DNA of 64,000 bases, taken from NCBI GenBank assembly GCA_014621425.1, contig JAANBB010000200.1, positions 1 through 64,000 on the forward strand. The letters run 5' to 3'. This stretch comes from Cylindrodendrum hubeiense (taxonomy: Eukaryota > Ascomycota > Sordariomycetes > Hypocreales > Nectriaceae). The position numbers and the translations under genes were made by a program. This document shows positions 10,604 to 21,313 of the stretch, in pieces (the first letter of the stretch is position 1; each line of letters starts with the position of its first letter). Below the pieces are notes generated by a model, which ran no database searches, was not told the origin of the DNA, and saw only the letters and a program-made list of their open reading frames with translations.

Positions 10604-13600
10604 ATGGCCAGCGAAGGAATCGCGATGGCCAGCGAAACACCCAGGGCATACGATTTCGCAAAGCCTAGCCAACCAAGTTGTGAAGATGCTCACGAGAAAG
10701 CCCCCTTCGAAGCCGGAGCGATTGACTCGATGGCTACTGAGCTGCAACGACTAGACCCGAGTAGGCTAACCAACCCGATGGCACCCCAATCCACCGCTCC
10801 GCCGTCCATATCCTTTGGGAATGTCCATCTCGCCCGGCCCAAACTAGGCTCCCGGAGCAGTTCCATGGTGAGCGTCGCCCAGATCAACGAGATGATCTCG
10901 GACGACCGCATCAACATGGACACCTACGGGGTGTCCGAGATGCGCGATGGCTTCTTCGACGCCTTGTTCCTTAAGCCCTTGCCCATTGCCCCCGGTGATG
11001 TCATCGAGAGTTCCAAGGCGGCGATGCCGAGGGAGTTCGATAAGAGTCACCCACTCTCGCCAAAGGCTTTTCTCCCTCGCCAGTGGCATGAGCTGCAATC
11101 AGTTGCACGGCGTATTACGACCACGAGGGCTGGTATCAAGTTGCTTAAGTCATTTACAGCCTTCTTTGTGGCTTATGTTCTATGCCTTATCCCGGTGGTA
11201 CGAAACTGGCTGGGTCGATATGACTACGTCATGGTAATATCCGTTATTATTAACCATCCAGCTCGCACGTTTGGATCACAAGTGGATGGTGCCGTTTTCA
11301 CTATTCTTGGCACTGCCTGTGGCCTAGCCTGGGGTGTTATCGGTCTTCTACTTTCCACTTCAACCATGTCTGCGAGCGCTGGTTATGGTGGTATTTTGAC
11401 CGTCTTCCTGGCTCTTTTCATGGCCGGCGTCGGATACATCAGATCCTTCTTCATTCGCTTCTATCAAGCTGTTTTGGCTGCCGGGATGGCCGTAGCCTTC
11501 ACTACACTTGCAGAGACGAATGGTCGAGACATCGAGTGGGCCAAGCTGCGAAGCTATGCTATACCCTGGCTTCTGGGACAAGCCATTGCTCTAGTGGTCA
11601 ATCTTGTCCTATTTCCTAATGCAGGGAACCGCCCCCTCACCGCGGCTCTCGACAAGTCGTTCAGGACTATGCAGGTTCGTCTACACTATACCCGGATCGT
11701 TTCTCAGTGCTAACATTTCCCAGGAAGCTCTCATCATTCCTCGCCCCAGAAATAGGAGATTGAGAAGACGACTTGCCAAGACATTCATGGACATGTCACT
11801 AGCATATCGTGACATGAGAATCGACATCACAATCACCCGGTTTCGCCCTGTAGATGTGCGAGATCTGCGTAACCTCGTGCAGGGTGTTGTGAGAGCGCTT
11901 TTGTCAATGGATACGGAAACTCTCCTCTTTGATGATTGGGACCTAGAGGAGCAACAAGTTGAGATCACCATAGGCGATCCGGACGCCGCTTCGTGTGAAG
12001 GTCCGGATTCGTCAGAAGAAAGTGCGGAGTCATTATTCGATTCGGAAGATATCCGTCGTAAGGTGGCCAACACTCTGTCAGACCCTACAAAAGAAGTCCT
12101 CGCTTGTATGGCGGAAGGCATGAAGAGATGCCATGCCTCGCTGATGGATATCTCCGGCCACCGCAGCTATTTCGGCCCCTCTGCCGACGTCTCTTCAGAT
12201 ATCACCCCCATTCAAATTCGCATTACAAACGCCCTAGTGGCTTTTGACATGGCGGAAGCAAGTCTCTTAGTTTCAAGCGACATTCCCGAATCCTACGTCG
12301 ACCAATCCGAGACGGTCGAGCTTTTCGTTTTCGCAAGACACGTTCGCGAGGCTGCGGCCACTGTTGTTAACCTCATGGTCAAGGTCCACGAAATGCACCT
12401 CAACTCTGACCGCATGCGGGTAAATCTTCCAACATATCCTCCTTGGAAGGCCGTTTATCGCACCAACGCCCAAGTCAGACATGACCGTGGCGGTGTCACT
12501 TCCGGTATGTACCAGGCGACCTTTGCAGAGATTTCGCACATGCTCGACGTGATGAAATCCAATGAAAGCCATTTTGGACCAAGGCCGAGTTACGAGGCCG
12601 TCACAAAGGTCGAGAGCATGCCCCATACGATGGAGCCCAGTATCAGAGGGCATCCGGCCTCGAGGAGAGATAAGCTTGGATACAGAATCTGGACGATCCT
12701 CCATCGAATGCAGGGGTTTGAGAGCAGATATGCCCTTAAGGTTGCCGTCTTGATCTCCGTCTTGTCCATTCCTGCATGGGTGACCAACGACTCAAAGTGG
12801 TGGGATCACTACGAGGCTTGGTGGGCTGTGTGCATGGGTTGGATCATGATGCACCCGCGAGTCGGAGGTAATGTGCAGGATCTCGTAACACGAGCGTTTG
12901 CGGCCATTCTAGGCGCTGTCTGGAGTGGCGCTGCCTACGCTGCCGGTAATGGAAACCCCTTCGTCATGGCTGCGTTTGCCGCCATCTACATGATCCCCAT
13001 GTTGTTCCGCTTCACACAAAGCTCACATCCAGTAAGATACTTATCCCGATGTCTCTTCGAGGTACTCCGCCTAACTCCTCTTGCAGCGTTCAGGCCTGGT
13101 TGGATGTCTCTCATTTACAGTCATCTCTCTTGGGCTGCGGAACCACTCCGGTGCATCTTCCGCTACTCTTCTCGCAGTCCACAAGGGTTTGGTGTTCTTT
13201 GTGGGCACCACAACCCCGATTATTGTCAATTGGGTCCTCTGGCCATTCGTTGCGCGTCACGAGCTTCGGTATGCACTCTCATCTATGGTCTTCTTCATGA
13301 GCGTCATATACAGAAGTAAGTCGACCCCAACGCCCATGGTAGCCTTTCTCTGACGCCTTTTAGATGTTGTCGCAAACTACGTGTACTTTGATGAAGGGGA
13401 AGATCCAACCCCAGATGATATCACAAGATCCGAAATGCTGGAAAGTCGCATGCGCGAAGGCTTCGTCCGCATTCGACAACTACTGGTACTTCCCCTGGGC
13501 CTCGTGGCTCCTGAACTTGACGCTTACAACACTCCCCAGGTCATGACTCGCCACGAACTCCGCCTCCGCGCTCCTTTCGATCCTCTGCCGTACTCTGCCC

Positions 13601-14233
13601 TAGCAGGTGCCTGCGAACGTTTCTTTGAATACCTCATTGCCGTTCGTCAGTCTGCACTCTTTTACAACCCAAACTATATCCGCGATAACCCGGTCGCTGC
13701 TGAGAAACTCCTCAGTTATCGTCGGGATGCTGTTGCATCCATCCTGGGAAATTTGTACATCCTCGCTGGCGCTCTGCGATCTCAGCGGAAAGTCCCTGTA
13801 AGTTACCACGTTTCCATAACCCCGAAATCATCACTATCGTGAAAGTCGCTCTTTTCATGGTAAAATTGCTAACCATTCCCAGCGCTATCTTCCCAGTGCC
13901 GCAGCGGCTAGAAAGAAGCTCCTCCTGAAAGCCGGCGAAGTTGCCAAGGAGATGGTCGAGAGTGCCGAATATTGCGAACTCCAGAGGCAGAAGACGTGGA
14001 GCGACATATACAGTTACTCTTACAACGAGAGCCTGACAGGCTGCGTTGCCCAGCTCGAGGAATTGGAAAAATTCACCAAGGTCATTGTGGGCGAAAAGGC
14101 GTACGTACCATTCCGCATCATCATACACTATGTGGAAATTATATGCTGACTTCATGATAGCTTTGAAGGCAAAATCAAGACGGTAGAAGACTCCGACTCA
14201 GAAACAGATACACCGCCCAACGAACGGCGTTGA
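10604..14233 (+). CDS. FUSC/BRE4-like integral membrane protein (putative transporter)
   Basis: Six exons: 10604-11674, 11724-13031, 13087-13315, 13364-13797, 13883-14100, 14161-14233; joins give exactly 1110 aa. The architecture is a soluble N-terminus, a TM block from about residue 180 (FTAFFVAYVLCLIPVV and following helices to about 350), a soluble domain with DDWDLEEQQVE and a helical region, a second TM block at about 720-860 (LKVAVLISVLSIPAW, FVGTTTPIIVNWVLWP), then a cytosolic C-terminus ending in an acidic tail. This duplicated TM-soluble-TM layout is that of the fungal ER-type/brefeldin A-sensitivity (Bre4) proteins related to the fusaric acid resistance (FUSC) and ALMT families. The substrate is unknown and the name does not prove fusaric acid export. 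The gene ends 101 bp from the convergent DNA2 stop. ATG 10604 is the first ATG of the open frame; another in-frame ATG follows at 10625. Confidence 0.86.
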
Positions 14234-14334
14234 TGTTGTGTTGCATTTCCTTTGATACCCTAAAATATGCCATACCGCCCTGTATTCTATATCCATTATA
14301 CCCACAAGCCATACCCGGCCAAAACAAAACCACC

Positions 14335-17300
14335 TTAATATGCGCCGTTGGTCATTTCATTCAAGATATCTCTCGTAATCGGTCTTCCCTTTAATAACGC
14401 CCTTTCTCCGATGGTCGCTCTCTTGGGCGACAGTCTGCGGTTCTCCTTTCCTGCAAGGGCAGGGGGGACTTTACCCTTCGTAATCCTCTTTGGTGATTTG
14501 GTTTTCTGTGTTGGTCCCGTGGCAGTGATTTGCGTCCCAAAGTCTTCAAAATAATGGCTCTCAAGGGCATCGGCTGGCAAGTCATAAATCCAGTCGCGTT
14601 CCTCCATCAGCGAAATGAACTTGCTCAGCATATTCTCATCGCCGCTTCTCTTCAATGTGCTTTTGCTCCCCACCACAATCAGCTTCGTCTTCGCACGAGT
14701 GAATGCAACGTTGATTCTCCTCCAATCCTTTAATAGATCGCCAATATTGCAGGCCTCATTGCTTCGGACGAGACTAAGAACAATGACCTCTTTGTCTCGC
14801 CCCTGGAAGCGGTCTGTCGTATGCATCTCCACCCCTGAAAAGCATTTGAGCTTATCCTTCAACAGTGATAATTGGGCCCGGTAGTGAGTCATGACACCGA
14901 TCTCCGAGTCTGGAACTCCCACGGTGAGGAGGGAGTCGACCAGCTGAGAGACAACACGGACTTCGGCAGAGTTGACGATGCGTTTGCCCTGGGCTTCCTC
15001 CCGCACAAGAGGCAGGATCGTGTCCGTGTTAACAAAGCGGACGCGAGCTTCCGCATCGAGAATGTCATACAACCAGCACCTAGACGGCACAGGGCCGGTG
15101 CAGAACGATCGAGGACTACCTGTGTGGAGTAGAGTTGAAGCATCGTGGTGTCGTTGCCTCAGGGCATCCATTCTTGGGATATCAAGCTTGCGCTTTCGGA
15201 GCTGCTCTGTACCACAACGAAGTTTTCCTTCGTAAATCAAGGTGTTGCTCAGAGTCATGATATCTTCACACATTCGGTACTGATGCTCCAGGTTGACGAC
15301 TGACTCAGGATGAGTGTCCGAAAGGAGCTTGAACAAGCTCACGTCAAGACCTCCTTCACGAGCTTCTTCATTTCTCACCACGGGAGGCAGTTGGTTGTGG
15401 TCACCAACGAGGACAAACGTCCGAGCCATCCTGATGGGACCAGCGCAGATTGGCAGAGTGATTTGCGATGCCTCATCCACGATACAGTAGTCGAAAGAAC
15501 GCTCATGAAAGATAGGATGGTTGATACCAAGACAGGTTGTTGCGACAATGGGCGTGCCGTGCCATGCGTCCTTGATCTCGTCGAATGACTTCATCGGTTG
15601 GCCAGCGAGGACGGCGAAATCTTGCACATCCGGATGGACCTTTGCAGGGGCGCCCAGGCGGAGAATAGGTATCTTGTCTTGCTTGAGCTTGAGCAAAATA
15701 TTGTCCACAGCGGTGTGGGTGTGTGATGTCAACAGCACACTCTTGCCCTGAGAGGTGAGTGCCCGAATGATGTGGGCAATGGTCGTGGTTTTTCCTGTAC
15801 CAGGCATGCCAAGAACTAGCGCGTAGTCCTGGGCACTCATGACCTTCTCAATGGCCTTCCGTTGGTCAATATTCAAGTTGTCTCGATCTGATATCGTATA
15901 CTGGGTCGGAGCACTTTTGAATCTCGGGGCCATGAGGTCGACGATCAAGTGTCGAATCTTTCGGGCATCAGGCACGTCATCCGCCATGATTCGAACGAGA
16001 TTATTCCTGACAGTTGCCATACCGTTGCTGAATTCGTCTTGGTCCAACCGATATCGAATTGGTGGTTCTTTAATCTTGCCGTGACTTTCGTCTTGGGTGG
16101 CCCCTTCATGGGCAACATCCATGATGCTGGCAAAGACCTGGTTATCTACTTCGTCAAATCCAGGCTGTCGAATCCGAGCATTGTGAAGTCTTCTGTCCAC
16201 CGCCACGCTGATCCGCTGCCTTTTCACCGCTGTCACATACCCAATCGCCAAGGCGAAATGCCCTTCCTCGGATGAGACAACGACAGGCTCTCCCACGGAG
16301 AGCTCAGACTCAAGAAACGAAAACCCAGGGGGATGAATCCGCTTGACAAATGTGTAGTGATAGCGATTGATCTTTGGAGTATCGGCATCGAACGATGCTG
16401 ATCCTTCCTCAATGACGACATCTGCGAAACACCGGGCCTTCTTTTCTCGCTCGACGCTCGTCATAGTCCAAAGTTCTCGTTTGTTTTTCTGACTCTCTTT
16501 TTCCTCTTTGGTCAGAAGGTTCTCCCAGTTAACAAAGAATTCTTTGTGCTTAGGAGTAAGATGTTTGACCACTTCGTCAAATTTCTCGTTCATACCACTA
16601 GACTCCCCGTCGCCGTCGTCTGCTAGTCGATGGTAAGTGAAGCATGATGTCTTCGCATAACATTTGCCACACAAATGCTTGTTCTTCTTCATCGGCGGTA
16701 GTTGAACGCTTCTTTCTCGCACGTAGCATGCTAATTCGTTGCGCTGCATAATCATGTGTCGGAGTTCATGTCGAATCGCAGGAATCCGTATCGTCTTCGA
16801 AGTCTCCATGTAGTATAAGATACCATAAGCGATTTCAATGTCGTATCGATCCGATAGGAGGAGAGTATACAGGGCTGTCTGTGCCATGTGGTTACTGTTT
16901 TCGTGTTTGCCAGTCTTGACTTCGAAAGGAACGGTCAAGGTTCGTTTCTGCCTCCCGTCATGCATGGTAACCTCAACGGTTGCATCAATATTGCCTTTGA
17001 GGCCGTACATTGGAGACCAAACATGCTCCTCGACATCCAGGAGCTTTGTAACAGCCATGTTAGCCTTCTTGCCGTTTCGGTCCTCGACGACAGCGTCAGC
17101 CTATAGATAAATTAGACATAGCCCAGAGTGCATGCCGATACCGCATACCTTTGGTTGAGATGACACGAAAGATTTGGCCCAAAAGCCGAGTTCCGTCATC
17201 TTTGACAGGAGATGCTCCTTGGCCACTGCCATTCCGACTTTAATCATGTAGAGATCCTCCACATGTTTATCCATTATTCGGTCAATCACAGTAGACAGAA

Positions 17301-19304
17301 ACCGAAGATCCCATCGGTTGGCTAGCAATGCCTCTTGGAATATCTCATGCAGCATCGTTCCATACACCAACGGCGGTGTCGGTTCACTGGTGGCCTTGAC
17401 ACGGTCTTGCAGCACAGCTCGTCGCATGCAGCCAAAGGAGTCAGCCACCACAGTGGCCGAAATGAGCTGATCGGGGTGCAGGATGAGGAGATTATGAGCA
17501 TCGTCGACGACACATTGCCCTTTGGGCGTGAAGTCCCCGATGACATGTACGTAAGCGTTTGCGTGAGCTGGTGTATCGAACCATGAGGCCCTGAGGTGAA
17601 CTGTTTTCATATCCTTCGTGTTGTCGGCTTGGATAAGGAGTATCTAGAATAGCATTAGCAAGAACAACACGAGTAGTTCATCCTATAACTGACCTTTTCG
17701 GTGCAGGTTTGTCCATATTCGTTGACGTACTCGCCCTCTAGCACATTGGTCACCAAGTATCGCTGGATTGTCTTAGGCTTGCGGCTACGCTACCAGTTAC
17801 TTAGTGAATGTTGCCTCGAGCGATGTTCTTAACGTACGTCTTCGGGGGTGGCGTGGTTCTGCTTTGCTGACTGGGTTGCTGCCAATTCCACGGCCTCGAA
17901 ATCAAAGTCGCCACCGAAAGGGTCGCCAAATTCATCATCCAGGTTCCCTAGGTTATGTTCGAATTTTATTGGAGTTTTTTGAGCGGTAGGTCGAGGGATT
18001 CCGGTTGGTAAATATGAACCATGCTGCGACTCTACTGTTGTGATAAGCTCCTCCGCCTCGTCGAAGATGTCGTCGTCCAGGTCCTCAAACTCGTCGGCCA
18101 CCAGAGGGTTGGTTTCCTTTTGCCGTTCTCCAGTAGGATTTGCAACGCTCCTGTTAGCCACAGGGGTTTCAAGTTGTGTTGCGTTGATGCTTGCTTCAAG
18201 TTCCATCATAGTATCGTCATCCAAGTCGTCAAAATCATCATCACCATAATCTGAAGAGGTTGGTTTTGGGGGGGTGTCGTGTGTTACTCGACGCGGAGAC
18301 CCAGCGGATGTAGCAGATATCCGCCTCTTCTTGGGAGAAGGAGAGTCGCAAGTTTGATCCTCGATTTCAACCTCGCTCTGTCCGTTAATGCTGCTGGTCA
18401 CCGTGTCCAGCAGAGCCGTGACAAGAGAGGATTTGGATGCAGCTTCTCGCTCCTCTCTCTCTCCGCTGGCCCGCCCACCTGATATTGACCTCTCCACCTT
18501 TCTTCTCTTGGGATAGCCCAATCCACAGCTGATCGCTCGTCGAAGATTACCTTCAGCAGATTGAGCTGTTGGTCCCTTCGATGGTCTTGGTGACGATGAC
18601 ACCATAAGCTGAGCCAATGCAGGGTTCGTAATTCCCGATGGCGTGTTCGCATTCTGGGATCCGTTTAGGGAGTATCGATCCCACAGTTCAAGGGTCGGGT
18701 CGGCGTGGGGGGACTTCAATGCCTGGGCGAGTTTCTTGAAGTTGACTGAGGGGGGGTTCGGCTTGTCTGCTGCTGGCGATGATACCGGTGATGAGCTCCT
18801 AGCACGTTTTCTTCCCTTTCGGGGCATCATAGGAGACAGAGCAGAGATGTAGAGGGTGTCCTGTCTGTTGTCCCAGAGCAGTCGGTCGTTCGGGGAGATG
18901 TGGGTTTCGTCTTCAGCAGCACTCGTCGGTTCAATAAGATCTCGCCAGGTTAGTCGAGCCACCGGTGTAACGACGCTGTCATCCTTGGAGCCGTTCAACG
19001 GTGACGGTCGCTGAGCATCGGATGCACCACCAGCTTTCTGTCCGTCACTGGGGTCACCCGTGGCCACATCGTCGGGATGTGGTTGGTATTGGAATTGGTT
19101 TAGTTTGCTCTTCGTGACCTCTGAAACGGGTCGTAGAGCTCTTGGGTTTGGTGTTTGGAAGACGGGGTTGCTCTTCGATCGCTGCCACGGAGAGCGGTTC
19201 TGTTGGCCATGATTAACCAGCTGCTTGCCATGTAAACATGACACAGGAAAAGCGCTTACCTTGGACACCCCAACATAGTCGGAATATGATTTTTGGAGAG
19301 GCAT
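14335..19304 (-). CDS. DNA2: DNA replication ATP-dependent helicase/nuclease DNA2
   Basis: Five exons: 19304-19260, 19199-17838, 17789-17694, 17643-17149, 17100-14335, giving 1587 aa. The N-terminal about 480 residues are low-complexity and Ser/Pro/acid-rich. The RecB-like nuclease with an Fe-S cluster carries Cys about 573 (GCMRRAVL), VYGTMLHE about 593-600, Asp about 705 (GNIDAT), FEVKTG about 725-730, and Cys about 810, 813 and 819 (CGKCYAKTSC). The SF1 helicase has Walker A GMPGTGKTTT at about 1097, DEASQ, GDHNQLPP, DRFQGRDKEVIVLS and VAFTRAK. Dna2 trims long 5' flaps during Okazaki-fragment maturation and resects double-strand breaks. Exon 1 encodes only 15 residues (MPLQKSYSDYVGVSK). 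All active-site motifs are intact. The divergent neighbour starts 441 bp away. Confidence 0.96.
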
Positions 19305-19745
19305 GGTACTCAATAATGACGACTAGACTTGAGAAATTCACAAGCCTTGTCCATGAGTGCGAGATGGAGACGGTTATTCGAGGACTTGGCCCACAATCGG
19401 AGGGAGCAATCGCGGTGGTGGACGCGTTTAATGGCCTGGCTAGGGAGACCGCGTCGCGACCCACCCCCGCTGGGGCAACGCGCCGCTTCTATCATTGAAT
19501 CACACAGCCACGTGATGTGCACCTCTTATCGATAAAGCTTGCCCCGGATGCGCCAACCAAGCCTGCAGATCGATGTCATCCCTCCACTTGCGTCACTCAT
19601 CCCGCTTCGTTCCGTCATCCGATATCCAATATCCTCAACCTCTCTTTTGTCTTTTACTCCTTTGGACTATAATTCACCAAACCCGTGACCAATTCCTCCT
19701 TGCCGATTGGACCCCGTCCTTGAGCACAAGCTGCTCGCCATCATA
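19305..19745. promoter_or_regulatory. Divergent promoter of DNA2 and the two-TM protein gene
   Basis: 441 bp between two divergent ATGs. No protein-coding ORF is convincing. The plus-strand half near 19570-19740 is pyrimidine-rich, typical of a leader. No ACGCGT (MluI-type cell-cycle) box was seen on reading. Confidence 0.55.
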
Positions 19746-20990
19746 ATGAACGCACCAACCAATGGCGGGCCCCCGCGAGGAGGCCCCAATGCCTACCGGC
19801 AGACCATGGATGAGTGGCGCCAGCAGGCCCTCGCCGACCGCGGCCAGTATGAGGAGCGTGTCAAGGCCCAAATCAACCGGAGCTTCCAGGAATACTCCCC
19901 TCCCTGGTACGCCTCGGCCGTCGGCTTCCGCCGCGACCGAAACCTCCTCGTCGTGACCTCGAGGGTCTCGGGTTTTGCGGCTACTCTTGGCCGGGACCTC
20001 GAAGACTCAGAGGCCAAGGCCATTGCCGAATACACCCTGAGCAATATCCACACCAATGCGGCGCTCAAATGGGCCACGATCGGCCTGGCTGCCTATATGA
20101 CGTATCGCGGCCGTCGCACCTGGCAATTTCCATTCTATAAGCCCAAGTTAGGCGGCAGGTTCAACCCCAACGAAGCCACCAGTATCTTCACAAAGAAGAA
20201 GATCCGTGGTACCTACCCGCGCCTCACTTGGCACACGCTCCGCTTCACAGCTTATGCTGCCGTCACGATGCTCATGGTGGAGCCTGTCTTCCGTTCCGTC
20301 AACTTCATTCGGACTGAGTCGGCCATGGCGCAGGATCCACGCCTCGCCCAATTCATCAAGGAAGCTACCACCCGAGTCGAGAAGGTCATGCTCGATGGTC
20401 CTACAGGCTCACGGCCAACTCAGCCAGGGCAAAGGAAGTGGGGCGGCGACGAGAAGCCAGGAAGCAACGACGAGGTTGATGGGCTTAGCAACAACGAGGA
20501 CAAGGAACAATTCCCAGCTATCAAGGCTTACACAGAAAGGCGCCCGCCGTGGGCGGACGCTCAAAGAGGATTGCCTTCTCCACAGAACCAAGAGTCCAAC
20601 AATGACTGGAGCGTGCTCGACGATGATGACGATGCGTCTCCCGTTGCAGCCACCGCCAAGAATCAGCAAGCCCCCACAACCTACGCAGGTTCCTCATGGG
20701 ACCGCCTCCGAAGGCAGAACCAGTCCAGCCAACGACCACAACAGCAAGCCGAATCACAAGCACGAGGCGGCTGGGCTGGTGCCAGCAGTCCCCAGTCCCA
20801 ACCTGAATCCGGATGGGGTGACAACGCCAGCGCAAGTTCCGAGTGGGGTGGGTCCAAGGATAACTACTCGTATAGCAGTGAAGATGAGGAAAAGGCCTCA
20901 GGTAAGGGACAAGCACAGAGGGAGTTTGATGAGATGCTCGAGCGAGAGCGGCGGGGCAATGACCAGAGCCGACAGTGGGGAAGGAAGTAG
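19746..20990 (+). CDS. Conserved fungal protein with two predicted TM segments, function unknown
   Basis: A single exon of 414 aa. The frame is open from a TTG at 19707, but ATG 19746 (MNAPTNGGPPRG) is the first ATG. Residues 1-100 are soluble and helical. A hydrophobic segment lies at about 103-121 (NAALKWATIGLAAYMTYRG) and another at about 165-182 (TAYAAVTMLMVEPVF). The C-terminal half (about 225-414) is disordered: Gln/Ser/Gly-rich with several Trp-Gly repeats and acidic patches (LDDDDDAS, SSEDEEK), ending ERERRGNDQSRQWGRK. The ordered N-terminal half looks like a conserved membrane protein, perhaps mitochondrial or ER, but I do not recognise the family. Consistent codon bias and lack of frame breaks argue for a real gene. 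It shares a promoter region with DNA2. Confidence 0.82.
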   Translation: MNAPTNGGPPRGGPNAYRQTMDEWRQQALADRGQYEERVKAQINRSFQEYSPPWYASAVGFRRDRNLLVVTSRVSGFAATLGRDLEDSEAKAIAEYTLSNIHTNAALKWATIGLAAYMTYRGRRTWQFPFYKPKLGGRFNPNEATSIFTKKKIRGTYPRLTWHTLRFTAYAAVTMLMVEPVFRSVNFIRTESAMAQDPRLAQFIKEATTRVEKVMLDGPTGSRPTQPGQRKWGGDEKPGSNDEVDGLSNNEDKEQFPAIKAYTERRPPWADAQRGLPSPQNQESNNDWSVLDDDDDASPVAATAKNQQAPTTYAGSSWDRLRRQNQSSQRPQQQAESQARGGWAGASSPQSQPESGWGDNASASSEWGGSKDNYSYSSEDEEKASGKGQAQREFDEMLERERRGNDQSRQWGRK

Positions 20991-21313
20991 AAGAGAGAAT
21001 ACGCTAAGAAGGATTTTATCCAACTGTACATCATTTGAGACCTGAGCTCAGGGCCTACCTGTATAGTATTGGGGCTGAAGAAAAAGGAGCCATTCAAGGA
21101 TTTCCACTCTGTCTATATCTTGAAGTCACATAGAGCAGAACTACATATACTCGTCAACAGAGGTGCACAATCGGTAATACTGGATTTCGAAAGAAAACCA
21201 CGTGCTTTAACACTATCTCGACAACAATGTCGATCTACCAGGTTCTGTCAGGTACAACGCACAACAGCCACGTCAAGAAACCCAAGACAGGCGCACTATC
21301 TACACACTCCTTC
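20991..21313. other. 3' intergenic between convergent genes
   Basis: 323 bp between two convergent stop codons; holds their 3' UTRs. Nothing else seen. Confidence 0.6.
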
